From JAJPXI01 sp051867655 (GTDB lineage: Bacteria; Bacillota; Clostridia; Oscillospirales; Oscillospiraceae), in assembly GCA_051867655.1 (NCBI GenBank), contig JBJDYV010000050.1, forward strand, positions 1 to 43,418: a DNA stretch of 43,418 bases. Reading direction: 5' to 3'. Numbering within the stretch: position 1 is the stretch's first letter; each line of letters starts with the position of its first letter. Shown one piece after another: positions 1-7,803 of this stretch. The notes under the pieces are model-generated. The model did not search any database and was not told the origin of the DNA. It saw only the letters and a program-made list of their open reading frames with translations. Made by a program: the position numbers and the translations under genes.

Positions 1-1407
1 GCTGGACAACAGAGCAGTCGGATTAGAGACAGAATAGCACTGGGTAATAAAGCCGTAAGAGATACCGCCGATACCACCGCCGTTGGCCACACCGGTAATA
101 GTCGTGTTGTAGCTGCCGCAGTATTTCACATCCGCGAAGAAAATAAAGCCCGCAATACCGCCGGCGCTGCGTCCGGAAGCTGTACCGCCCCACACCTGAA
201 CATTCTGCACCAGGGCGTTATGACCCTCGGTACCGGAGATGGAACCGGCCAGGATGCCGGAATAAGTGCTGGCATACTTAGCAGTTACGTTGTTCAGGAC
301 CAGATTGCAGACCTTCTGGTCCGGACCAATGGTTTTGAACATGCCGGAGTAGCCGTCCACAGCACTAAAGGTCGCGTTGGAAATTATGTGATTCTTTCCA
401 TTGAAATTGCCGGCAAAGGTCAGGGTGGTGTAGGTCGCGCCGCCGCAGTCGATATCTTTATCCAGCACCACAAGCTGGGTGGAACTGATTTGGCTGGCCA
501 GGCTGATAAAGGATGCCCAATCCTCGTCAGTCTTGATTGTCAGCGTAGTTTCCTCATTTGCAAAGTCCTGTGCAAAAGTGCCGCTTGCAGTGGTGGTAAC
601 GCTGGCATACAGCGTCAGATTTCCCGTGACCGCCGTACCGAAGGTCACAATGTTGGTATAGTCTGTATCGTAATACCAGTCGCTCAAGGTCTGCGTGGAA
701 AGCAGAGACAGCGTGGGCTCGGTCAGTGCGGCACCGGTAGGCACGGTCCAGTTAAGGATAGTGCTCTCCGCGTCATCGCCGTAGCTGACATTATAGGTAA
801 CAGTATACATAACAACGTTCGCAGGACATACGATTAGCTGTGCGTTCACTGCGTCTTGATTGCAGTACAGTCTGTAAGCTGTGCTGCCGGTCTGGGTAGT
901 GGTGGATACCATGGATCCGGCGGCCAGTGTCGCATTGGCCGTACTGAGCGCATCGCCCAAGCCACCCATGGTCAGTGCGAAGCTGCTTGAGAAGGAACCA
1001 GTCCAGGTTATGCCGTCCGTGCTGGTCATGGAAATGCTGTAGTTGTCCTCATTGTCACCCAGGGCAAAGGCCAGGGTGACAGCATTGGCACTGGCAGATG
1101 TAACATACAGTGAGCCAGTGGCGGGGTCATTGTCCGCCACAAATGTCACCGCTTCGCTGGTGACCAGGGAAAATGCTTTTCCGGCCAGCGCCGTATCAGC
1201 GGTAACAGAGGCGATCAAACTGCCGTTCTGGTCCGCGCTGGCGGTCACGCCGTTCACGGACAGCCCTGTGATTGTCGGCGCAGCAGTATCGGTCAGCAGA
1301 ACTGCTCCCGCCGTTTCCTCTGCCGCCAGCGCCCCGGCCGGGAGCAATGCGAGGAGCATGACGCATGCCAGAGAAGTGCTCAGAAGTCGTTTGAGGTTTC
1401 CTTTCAT
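1..1407 (-). CDS. Secreted surface protein with InlB-type repeat and GLUG-like region (3' end cut by window)
   Basis: Open frame of 469 codons running off the left edge; the stop lies outside. The ATG at 1407-1405 follows an AAGGAGG ribosome site. Residues 1-29 form a signal peptide (KR, hydrophobic stretch, cleavage near ALA-A). Residues about 200-270 resemble an InlB B / Flg_new repeat, ending in a WYYDTDY...TGNLTLYA pattern. Residues about 285-469 are Gly/Ser/Asn-rich with GGIAGF and GGGIGGIS segments, like GLUG-motif beta-solenoid repeats. Known relatives are cell-surface adhesin-like proteins of Clostridia, often carrying C-terminal SLH domains; whether this one does cannot be seen. Preceded by a structured leader. 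Exact ligand or role unknown. Confidence 0.85.
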   Translation of the reverse strand, partial: MKGNLKRLLSTSLACVMLLALLPAGALAAEETAGAVLLTDTAAPTITGLSVNGVTASADQNGSLIASVTADTALAGKAFSLVTSEAVTFVADNDPATGSLYVTSASANAVTLAFALGDNEDNYSISMTSTDGITWTGSFSSSFALTMGGLGDALSTANATLAAGSMVSTTTQTGSTAYRLYCNQDAVNAQLIVCPANVVMYTVTYNVSYGDDAESTILNWTVPTGAALTEPTLSLLSTQTLSDWYYDTDYTNIVTFGTAVTGNLTLYASVTTTASGTFAQDFANEETTLTIKTDEDWASFISLASQISSTQLVVLDKDIDCGGATYTTLTFAGNFNGKNHIISNATFSAVDGYSGMFKTIGPDQKVCNLVLNNVTAKYASTYSGILAGSISGTEGHNALVQNVQVWGGTASGRSAGGIAGFIFFADVKYCGSYNTTITGVANGGGIGGISYGFITQCYSVSNPTALLSS

Positions 1408-1580
1408 GTTGGATATTCCCTCCTTAAGAAAATAAAATTTATTTCAACGCGGCTGAACCGCGAGTGTTTTCCCGGCCGCCTGCATGTTTTGGTACGGGCC
1501 GTTTTTCCTCTTTCGAGAGCAGTTTACGCTTTGCGGAGTGAAAAACTGCTCAGAATCTGTCGAACCTGTCACGTCGGATC
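1408..1580 (-). promoter_or_regulatory. Structured 5' leader of the surface gene, riboswitch-like but unassigned
   Basis: Read on the - strand, the roughly 170 bases before the surface gene contain nested hairpins: a 9-bp stem (1517-1525 with 1543-1551), a short stem capped by a GAAA-containing loop just after it, a CGGCC/GGCCG stem, and a CGCGG/CCGCG hairpin close to the ribosome site. The stretch 1507-1540 reads like the 5' half of a c-di-GMP-I (GEMM) aptamer (A-rich CAAAG..TAAAC followed by a GAAA-capped stem), but the canonical GACGCAAAGCC 3' half is not present. Regulatory function is inference. Confidence 0.3.
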
Positions 1581-1599
1581 GGGCTCGGCGGCAGAAAGA

Positions 1600-1657
1600 T
1601 GAGCACAAAAAACGAGTCGACCAAATCTGTCTTTGACCGACTCGTTTTTTGTGCTCA
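1600..1657. repeat. 20-bp perfect inverted repeat, terminator-like
   Basis: Arms 1600-1619 and 1638-1657 are perfect reverse complements separated by 18 bases. A T6/A6 run is embedded inside the stem instead of after it. It sits between the divergently transcribed surface gene and the kinase-like gene, where a terminator would not be expected for either. It could be a bidirectional terminator for a lost gene, a regulatory hairpin or a small repeat element. I saw no second copy in the window. Confidence 0.7.
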
Positions 1658-1771
1658 AAGTGAATTTTTTCAGGGGGCAGGCGGCTGTCCGGGCTTTCCT
1701 TTTGGGAAAATTTGTGGTAGGATATTTCCAGACCCGACCTGACGTCAATGCGGAGAAAGGAGTCCTGATCC

Positions 1772-2389
1772 ATGAACATTATCACCATCAGCCGTGAATT
1801 CGGAAGCGGCGGAAGAGAGCTGGGGCGGCGCTTGGCCGACGAGCTGGGATATGATTACTATGACGGCGAGATCATTGCCGCCATTGCGAAAAACAGCGGA
1901 CTGGATGAGACCTATGTGGAGAACACTCTGGAGAACCACGGCTGGCAGGCCATTCCCCTGACGATGAACCGCACCTTTGCCTCTCCGGCGGCCCTTCCGT
2001 CGCCTCAGATCGGCCTGCTGCTGGAGCAGAAGAAGGTTATCGAGGGGATCGGAAAGACCGGGAAGGACTGCATCGTCGTCGGCCGCAATGCCGACATTCT
2101 GCTGGAAGAATATGCCCCCTTCAATATTTTCGTGTGCGCGGATATGGAGGCCAAGGTAAAGCGCTGCATCGAGCGGGCCAAGGAGGGGGAGAACACCTCG
2201 CCCAAGGAGGTGGAAAAGCAGATCCGCCGGGTGGATAAGAACCGCGCCCGCACCCGGGAGATCCTGTCCAGCTCCGCCTGGGGACAGCGGGACGCCTACC
2301 ACCTGATCGTCAACACCACCGGCTGGGACCTGAAGGAGCTGGCGCCCGCCGTCGCGGAATTTGCGGTGCGCTGGTTCGGGAGAAAGTAA
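1772..2389 (+). CDS. Cytidylate kinase-like family protein
   Basis: 205 residues. The N-terminal segment TISREFGSGGRELGRRLA is the P-loop of the Cytidylate_kin2 (AAA_26) family: (d)CMP-kinase relatives whose in vivo substrate is mostly unproven. DELGYDYYDGEII follows, as in that family. The ATG is preceded by AAGGAG at 9-base spacing. The stop (TAA) overlaps the ATG of the next gene (TAATG), implying translational coupling with the MATE exporter. Canonical Cmk proteins are similar in length but carry a different N-terminus, so the housekeeping cmk is probably elsewhere. Cytosolic. Confidence 0.85.
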   Translation: MNIITISREFGSGGRELGRRLADELGYDYYDGEIIAAIAKNSGLDETYVENTLENHGWQAIPLTMNRTFASPAALPSPQIGLLLEQKKVIEGIGKTGKDCIVVGRNADILLEEYAPFNIFVCADMEAKVKRCIERAKEGENTSPKEVEKQIRRVDKNRARTREILSSSAWGQRDAYHLIVNTTGWDLKELAPAVAEFAVRWFGRK

Positions 2390-3726
2390 TGCCCATCCAG
2401 TTATCCGACCATTTTACAGCCCGCAGGCTGCTGCGCTTTACCCTTCCGTCCATCGGCATGATGCTGTTTTCCTCCATCTACGGGCTGGTGGACGGTCTCT
2501 TTGTCTCCAACTTCGTGGGCCCCACCTCCTTTGCCGCCGTGAATTTCATTCTGCCCTACCTGCTCATCCTGGGCACCTGCGGCTTTATGTTCGGCGCGGG
2601 CGGCAGCGCGCTGGTGTCCAAGACCATGGGGGAGGGAGACCACGAAAGGGCCAACCGCATCTTCTCCATGCTGGTGTATGTCTCCATCGGCTGCGGCGTT
2701 GCCCTGACGATCGTGGGCTACCTGCTGATGCGCCCCGTGGCGGTCCTGCTGGGCGCGGAGGGGGAGATGCTGGAGAACTGCATGACCTACGGGCGGATCG
2801 TCCTGGCCACGCTGCCGGCGTACATCCTTCAGCTGGAATTCCACAGCTTTTTCGTCACGGCCGAACGGCCGCAGCTCGGCCTGGCCGTGACGGTCGTGTG
2901 CGGCGTGACCAACATGGTGCTGGACGCGGTTCTGGTGGGACTGCTTCCGCTGGGACTCGTGGGCGCGGCCCTGGCCACCGCCGTCAGCGAGCTGATCGGC
3001 GGCGTGGTGCCGCTGGTGTATTTCTTCCGGCCCAATACCAGCCTGCTGCGGCTGGCGGGCGCCGTCCGGGACGGCCGGGCGCTGGGGAGAGCCTGCGCCA
3101 ACGGCCTGTCGGAGCTGATCGGCAACGTCTCCCTGCACCTGGTGGGCATGCTGTACGACCTGCAACTGATGCGGTACGCGGGGGAGAGCGGCGTGGCTGC
3201 GTACGGCGTGCTGTCGTATTTCAACACCATTTTCCTGGCCGTGTTTTTCGGCTATACCACCGGAACGGCGCCCGTGGTGGGCTACCACTACGGCGCGCAG
3301 AACCACTCCGAGCTGAAAGGCCTGCTGAAAAAGAGCCTGGCGATCATCGGCGTGGCGTCGGTCAGCATGTTCGTGCTGGCCCAGGTCCTGGCGGTGCCGC
3401 TGGCGAAAATCTTTGTGGGCTATGACGCCGCGCTGCTGGAGCTGACTCGGCACGGCTTCCGCATTTTCGCGTTTTCCTTCCTGTTTGTGGGCTTCGGCTA
3501 TTTCACGCCGGGCTTTTTTACCGCCCTGAACGACGCGGCCACCTCCGCCGCCATCTCCATGTCGCGCACGCTGGTGGCTCAGGTGGCGTCGGTCCTGCTG
3601 CTGCCGCTGGTGTGGGGCTTGGACGGTATCTTCGCCTCCATCGTGGTGGCGGAGATTGTGGCCATGACCATGGCGGCCATCTGCCTGGTGGCCAAGCGAA
3701 AGAAATACCATTACTGGGACAAATAG
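2389..3726 (+). CDS. MATE family efflux transporter
   Basis: 445 residues with about 12 hydrophobic segments in two homologous halves, typical of MATE (MepA/NorM-like) proteins. The N-terminus has the family pattern LPSIGMMLFSSIYGLVDGLF followed by NFVGPTSFAAVN. Members are inner-membrane antiporters that expel cationic drugs or metabolites using Na+ or H+ gradients. The start overlaps the previous stop by one base, so it is co-translated with the kinase-like gene. Substrate not predictable. Confidence 0.93.
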   Translation: MPIQLSDHFTARRLLRFTLPSIGMMLFSSIYGLVDGLFVSNFVGPTSFAAVNFILPYLLILGTCGFMFGAGGSALVSKTMGEGDHERANRIFSMLVYVSIGCGVALTIVGYLLMRPVAVLLGAEGEMLENCMTYGRIVLATLPAYILQLEFHSFFVTAERPQLGLAVTVVCGVTNMVLDAVLVGLLPLGLVGAALATAVSELIGGVVPLVYFFRPNTSLLRLAGAVRDGRALGRACANGLSELIGNVSLHLVGMLYDLQLMRYAGESGVAAYGVLSYFNTIFLAVFFGYTTGTAPVVGYHYGAQNHSELKGLLKKSLAIIGVASVSMFVLAQVLAVPLAKIFVGYDAALLELTRHGFRIFAFSFLFVGFGYFTPGFFTALNDAATSAAISMSRTLVAQVASVLLLPLVWGLDGIFASIVVAEIVAMTMAAICLVAKRKKYHYWDK

Positions 3727-3793
3727 GCGTACCGAAGATCATACCGTCGAAAGGCGAGATGATAGAAATCGAGAGCTTGAGGAGGAATTTTGC

Positions 3794-4345
3794 ATGAGAA
3801 GCTATCCCAATGCCGCGCAAGGTCTGAAGCTGCTGTTCATCGCCGAGATCGTCGGCATCATTGCCGCCGTTCTGTCGCTAGTGCCTGTCGTGGGAGGAAT
3901 CCTGTACATTGTCTGCCTGGTGCTTGTCCTGGTGGGCCTGCACAAGGCCGGCGCGGACGACGAGTGCTACAAGACCGCTTTTATCATCAGCATTGTCAAC
4001 CTGGTGGTGGGCGTGATCAGCGGCTGCACCAGCGGCGTGATCAGCACCGTCCTGTCCATTGTCTCCGTCATCCTGGATTTGATCGTGGTGTACTATGTGG
4101 TCAATACCACAGCCAATCTGGCCCACAGCCGGGGCATCGAGGAGCTGTACGCCAAGGGAAAGACGGTGTGGACGCTCTACCTGACCTGTACTGTGATCAA
4201 CGTCATCATCTCCGTGCTGAGCCTGATCCCCCTCCTGGGCAAAGTGCTGGCGGCCGTGCTGGTGGTTATACTGGCGGTGGTGCGGATCATCGCGTACATC
4301 CTGTACCTGATCTTCCTGAACAAAGCGCCCAAGGCTTTGGCGTAA
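3794..4345 (+). CDS. Small polytopic membrane protein, unknown function
   Basis: 183 residues, almost entirely hydrophobic, with about five membrane segments (roughly residues 10-30, 35-50, 62-105 and 125-175). The two halves look related: LSLVPVVGGILYIV near residue 30 and LSLIPLLGKVLAAVL near residue 140. An AGGAGGAA ribosome site lies 6 bases before the ATG. It follows the MATE gene after 67 bases on the same strand and is closed by a strong terminator, so may be the third cistron. No recognised family; no function proposed. Confidence 0.75.
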   Translation: MRSYPNAAQGLKLLFIAEIVGIIAAVLSLVPVVGGILYIVCLVLVLVGLHKAGADDECYKTAFIISIVNLVVGVISGCTSGVISTVLSIVSVILDLIVVYYVVNTTANLAHSRGIEELYAKGKTVWTLYLTCTVINVIISVLSLIPLLGKVLAAVLVVILAVVRIIAYILYLIFLNKAPKALA

Positions 4346-4356
4346 GCCGGGACCGC

Positions 4357-4418
4357 CTGAAAAAAGAAACCCTTTGGAGCTCCTTTCCCAGGAACTCCAA
4401 AGGGTTTCTTTTTCAGGA
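4357..4418. terminator. Bidirectional intrinsic terminator
   Basis: Perfect 14-bp stem (4366-4379 with 4395-4408), flanked by A-run and T-run so it works both ways. It separates the convergent membrane-protein gene and bioY. Confidence 0.92.
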
Positions 4419-4423
4419 TCAAT

Positions 4424-4972
4424 TCAGGACAGCTTCAGAACCTTGCGCAGCGTGCGGCTCAGGACCAGGGCCAGAACGATCTTGACCACGTCGGGGATGA
4501 TGTAGGGGATCACGCACCAGCCCAGGGCGGTGCCCAGACCGATCGCGCCCGAATTGCGGGCGTAGACCACCATGAACCAGGCGGTGCCGAAGGCGTAGCA
4601 GACGGCCAGGCCCAGCACCATGGACACCGCCAGCACCCAGAGCTTTTTGCCCAGAAGGGCCTCCATCAGCCACATGACCAGGGCGGTGAACAGAAAGCCG
4701 ATGATGTAGCCGCCGGTGGTGCCCAGCAGATGCCCCAGGCCGCCCCGGAAGCCGGAAAACACCGGGATGCCGACAGCGCCCAGCAGGATATAGACCAGAA
4801 CGGCCAGCGTTCCCCGCCTGCCGCCCAGCACGCCCACCGCCAGGAAGACCGCGAAGCACTGCAGGGTAATGCTGATCTGCCAGGGCGTGGGGATGGAGAT
4901 CCAGGAGCAGACCGCGATTAAAACCGCGAACAGGGCGATGTACGCCAGGTCCCGGGTTCTTTGTTTTGCCAT
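4424..4972 (-). CDS. bioY: Biotin transporter BioY (ECF S component)
   Basis: 182 residues, about six membrane helices. The pattern ISIPTPWQISITLQCFAVFLA, then GGRRGTLAVLVYILLGAVGIPVF and GGLGHLLGTTGGYIIGF, is diagnostic of BioY, which binds biotin and works alone or with EcfAAT. The ATG at 4972 is chosen because GGAGGG lies 8 bases upstream; an in-frame ATG at 4987 would overlap that ribosome site. No energising ATPase genes lie nearby, so it probably shares a housekeeping ECF module. The promoter contains a biotin-repressor-like operator. Confidence 0.95.
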   Translation of the reverse strand: MAKQRTRDLAYIALFAVLIAVCSWISIPTPWQISITLQCFAVFLAVGVLGGRRGTLAVLVYILLGAVGIPVFSGFRGGLGHLLGTTGGYIIGFLFTALVMWLMEALLGKKLWVLAVSMVLGLAVCYAFGTAWFMVVYARNSGAIGLGTALGWCVIPYIIPDVVKIVLALVLSRTLRKVLKLS

Positions 4973-4991
4973 GAGAAATCCCTCCAAAAGA

Positions 4992-5035
4992 AAAACAGTA
5001 AACCAAATATAGCATTTGGTTTACTGTTTTGTCAA
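4992..5035 (-). promoter_or_regulatory. bioY promoter with overlapping 17-bp-arm operator (BirA-like)
   Basis: Consensus promoter on the - strand: TTGACA at 5035-5030, 18-base spacer, TATATT at 5011-5006. A near-perfect inverted repeat (arms 4992-5008 and 5014-5030) fills the whole spacer and -10. Its core GTAAACC-N13-GGTTTAC matches the arm sequence of BirA biotin operators (E. coli bioO has GTAAACC and GGTTTAC with a longer spacer). Repression by a biotin-loaded BirA-type regulator is inferred. Confidence 0.82.
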
Positions 5036-5052
5036 CCGCGAATTCGACGAGT

Positions 5053-5562
5053 TTACCACTCGATCCCTTCCCGGGCGTTGACGCCTTTGTCAAAGGGGTG
5101 CTTGACCTTGCGCATTTCAGTGATATAGTCCGCCCGCTCCTGCAGCTCGCTCGCCGGGTCGCGGCCGGTGATGACCACTTCCAGCCCCTCCGGGCGGTTG
5201 TCCAGAAAGGCGAGCACATCCTCCAGGGGTACCATGCCGGTGGTGATGGCGCCGCAGAGCTCATCCAGCACCAGCAGGTCGCTGTCCCGGCTGGCCTCCA
5301 CCGCCTGGGCAAAGGCGGCGGTCATCTGGGCGCGGGCTTCCGCTTTCTCCTGCTCATCCATGGCAAAGATGAACTTGATGGTCTCGGGCACGGGCAGACA
5401 GTTCACCGTGGGCAGGCTCTCCAGCACCGCCCGCTCCCCGCTGTTGTTTCCCTTCAAAAACTGGGCCACCACGACTTTGCGTCCGTGTCCGGCGGCCCGG
5501 ACCGCCAGCCCCATGGCGCAGGTGGTCTTGCCCTTGCCGTCGCCGCAGTAAATATGAACCAT
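5053..5562 (-). CDS. cobO: Cob(I)yrinic acid a,c-diamide adenosyltransferase (CobO/BtuR family)
   Basis: 169 residues. Starts MVHIYCGDGKGKTT: P-loop with the family's GDGKGKT signature, followed by GLAVRAAGHG, VVVAQFLKG and the Walker-B-like DLLVLDELCGAI. The enzyme transfers the adenosyl group of ATP to cob(I)yrinate diamide or cobalamin. The start at 5562 is selected because AAGGAG lies 9 bases upstream; the ATG at 5580 has no ribosome site. No other corrinoid gene is adjacent, so salvage rather than de novo synthesis is possible. It is followed on the same strand by bioY, which has its own promoter. Confidence 0.93.
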   Translation of the reverse strand: MVHIYCGDGKGKTTCAMGLAVRAAGHGRKVVVAQFLKGNNSGERAVLESLPTVNCLPVPETIKFIFAMDEQEKAEARAQMTAAFAQAVEASRDSDLLVLDELCGAITTGMVPLEDVLAFLDNRPEGLEVVITGRDPASELQERADYITEMRKVKHPFDKGVNAREGIEW

Positions 5563-5588
5563 ACTTGCTGTCTCCTTCATTTTTGTTT

Positions 5589-5617
5589 ATAATATATTAT
5601 ATTTATTTTGCTGTCAG
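5589..5617 (-). promoter_or_regulatory. Promoter of cobO
   Basis: On the - strand: CTGACA at 5617-5612, 17-base spacer, TATTAT at 5594-5589, about 27 bases before the cobO ATG. Confidence 0.6.
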
Positions 5618-5691
5618 TCTACAATGCTTTTGAAAAAAAGTCAACGAAGCGAATGCCCGGACCGGGCAAACCAATCACGGAGGTGCGTACG

Positions 5692-6666
5692 ATGTGTACA
5701 GCAGTATCCTATCAGACCAAAGACCACTACTTTGGACGCAATTTTGACCTGGAGTATTCCTACCATGAGACGGTGACCATTACGCCCCGGAATTACCCGT
5801 TCCATTTCCGGCGCGCCGGCAGCCTGGAGCGCCACTACGCCCTGATCGGCATGGCCTATGTGGTGGACAACTGCCCGCTCTACTACGACGCCACCAACGA
5901 AAAGGGCCTGAGCATGGCCGGGCTGAATTTTCCCGGCAACGCGGACTACAAGCCGGAGGCCGCGGGCAAGGACAACGTGGCCCCCTTTGAGTTCATCCCC
6001 TGGATCCTGGGCCAGTGCGCCGATCTGGCCGAGGCCCGGGCCCTGCTGGCACGGCTGAATCTGCTGAACCTCCCGTTCAACGAGCAGCTCCCCTTGGCCC
6101 CGCTGCACTGGATGATCTGCGACAAGAGCGGCTCCCTGACCGTGGAGTGCGTCAGAGAGGGACTGCGGGTCTATGACAATCCGGTGAACGTGCTGACCAA
6201 CAACCCGCCCTTTGACGTGATGATGTTCCAGCTGAACAACTATATGGCCCTGTCCAACCAGCCGCCGGTCAACCGCTTCTGCCCGGAGCTGGACCTGACC
6301 AAGTACAGCCGGGGCATGGGCGGCCTGGGCCTGCCCGGCGATCTGTCCTCCGCTTCCCGCTTCGTCAAGGCGGCGTTTACCCGGCTGAATTCGGTCTCCG
6401 GGAACAGCGAGTCGGAGAGCATCAGCCAGTTTTTCCACATCCTGAGCAGTGTGGAGCAGCAGCGCGGCTGCGTGCAGATGGAGGACGGGCGCTATGAGAT
6501 CACCATTTACTCCTCCTGCTGCAACACCGACAAGGGCATCTACTACTACACCACCTATGAAAACAGCCAGATCACTGCCGTGGATATGAACCGGGAAAAC
6601 CTGGACGGCAGCGCTCTGGTCAGCTATCCGTTGATCGAGGGCCAGCAGATCCGGATGCAGAACTGA
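5692..6666 (+). CDS. Choloylglycine hydrolase family protein (bile salt hydrolase / penicillin V acylase type)
   Basis: 324 residues. An Ntn hydrolase that becomes active when Met1 is removed to expose Cys2. Visible catalytic set: Cys2, Arg16 and Asp19 (FGRNFDLEYSYHE), Asn79 (AGLNF), Asn170-Asn171 (VLTNNPPF) and Arg223 within LPGDLSSASRFVKAAF, all matching clostridial conjugated bile acid hydrolases. The start at 5692 is fixed by ACGGAGGTG upstream and by the need for Cys at position 2; longer in-frame starts are rejected. It would deconjugate glyco/tauro-bile salts; penicillin V acylase activity cannot be excluded. No signal peptide, so cytosolic. Monocistronic, with its own terminator. Confidence 0.92.
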   Translation: MCTAVSYQTKDHYFGRNFDLEYSYHETVTITPRNYPFHFRRAGSLERHYALIGMAYVVDNCPLYYDATNEKGLSMAGLNFPGNADYKPEAAGKDNVAPFEFIPWILGQCADLAEARALLARLNLLNLPFNEQLPLAPLHWMICDKSGSLTVECVREGLRVYDNPVNVLTNNPPFDVMMFQLNNYMALSNQPPVNRFCPELDLTKYSRGMGGLGLPGDLSSASRFVKAAFTRLNSVSGNSESESISQFFHILSSVEQQRGCVQMEDGRYEITIYSSCCNTDKGIYYYTTYENSQITAVDMNRENLDGSALVSYPLIEGQQIRMQN

Positions 6667-6671
6667 GCAAA

Positions 6672-6718
6672 GAGGACTCGGATCGGGCATAGAAACGCCC
6701 ATCCGGGTCCTCTTTTTT
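6672..6718 (+). terminator. Intrinsic terminator of the choloylglycine hydrolase gene
   Basis: A 16-17-bp stem (from 6672, with right arm ending at 6712) and T6 tract at 6713-6718. The tract abuts the stop codon of the convergent kinase gene at 6717-6719. Confidence 0.9.
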
Positions 6719-7793
6719 AAGCTTCAAAACAAAAATCACATTTGTCCGCGACCTGATACGCCGAAAAGTATTGTTCCTCCAGGGGGATCCATGTGGTGCG
6801 GAAAACCTCTGCATATTGCGGGCCGTTGCGCGCCGTGATGCGCCGCAGCTGCTCCTCCGGCGGAACGGTCAGGAAGACCCGGAGATCGTAATGGGGCCAG
6901 AGGGAGGGGTGGCAGGCGTAGGAGCCCTCGGCCACGACCACGCAGGAAGGCTCCACCCGGACGGGATCGCCCAGAGCCTGGCGGGCGCAGTCAAAGGGCC
7001 GGTATGCGGCGGCCTCACCCCGGCGCAGGGGCAGCAGCACCTCGGAGAGAAAACGCTCGTGGTCGATGTTCTCCCCCGGCGTCGCGTACCGCTCCTTTGT
7101 CCGTTGCTCCGGGCGCAGGAAAAAGTCGTCCAGATGCACCACGCCGCAGCCGCAGGCGGCTTGCAGGTTTTTGGCCAGAGTGGTCTTGCCGGAGGCACAC
7201 CGCCCGTCCAGGGCGATCAGGAAGGGCCGGTCAGGCGTCTTGCGCCGTGCGGCCTCCCGGAGGATCTGGATGGCGGCGTCCAGCCAGGCCGGGAGACAGG
7301 AGCGCAGCACCACCCGGTAGGCCGGGCGATAGGCCGCGCGGTATTCCGGGCTGTGGGACACGGCAGGATACCCAGCGGCGATGTAGCCGTCCAGATACTC
7401 CTCCAGCGCTTCGGAGGAGAAGGAAAACACGCCCCGGCGGGTCAGCTCTTTCAGAAGCTCCAGCTTTTGCAGGAAGGCTGCCCGGCTGCCGGTGTGCAGT
7501 TGGGCGGAGCGGACAAAGGCCCCGTTCAGCTCCTCCAGAGAGAACGCGCCGGTAGGCAGGGCGGCCAGCATGACCCGCACCAGGCCGCTGCCGATGTCCT
7601 CCAGCAGGGGGACGGCCGGGTCATGTTCCAGACAGTCATACTCGGCGCGCAGGCGGCGCAGGCTGGCGTCCGGGTCTGCGATCAGATGGCCGCCGCCGAA
7701 CTCCTGCTGATAGAGCAGCTTGACCGCGTCCTGAGGGCGCATGAGCGGATAGCGCGCGGCATGGGTGGTCAGAATTTCGTTCCACTCCGGCAT
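6717..7793 (-). CDS. Uridine kinase-like P-loop kinase with N-terminal conserved domain of unknown function
   Basis: 358 residues in two parts. Residues 1-175 form an unassigned domain with the striking motif YQQEFGGGHLIADPDAS near residue 30. Residues about 190-358 are a uridine-kinase/phosphoribulokinase-like kinase: P-loop ALDGRCASGKTTLAKNL, acidic VVHLDDFF, GENIDHERF and a late VVAEGSYACHP motif. Ordinary Udk is about 210 residues, so this is a fusion. It starts 10 bases after the stop of an ECF S component and is co-transcribed with it, suggesting that it phosphorylates the imported compound (metabolic trapping). The actual substrate (nucleoside, vitamin or riboside) is not determined by sequence. 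Confidence 0.75.
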   Translation of the reverse strand: MPEWNEILTTHAARYPLMRPQDAVKLLYQQEFGGGHLIADPDASLRRLRAEYDCLEHDPAVPLLEDIGSGLVRVMLAALPTGAFSLEELNGAFVRSAQLHTGSRAAFLQKLELLKELTRRGVFSFSSEALEEYLDGYIAAGYPAVSHSPEYRAAYRPAYRVVLRSCLPAWLDAAIQILREAARRKTPDRPFLIALDGRCASGKTTLAKNLQAACGCGVVHLDDFFLRPEQRTKERYATPGENIDHERFLSEVLLPLRRGEAAAYRPFDCARQALGDPVRVEPSCVVVAEGSYACHPSLWPHYDLRVFLTVPPEEQLRRITARNGPQYAEVFRTTWIPLEEQYFSAYQVADKCDFCFEA

Positions 7794-7803
7794 TGGACTG
7801 TGT

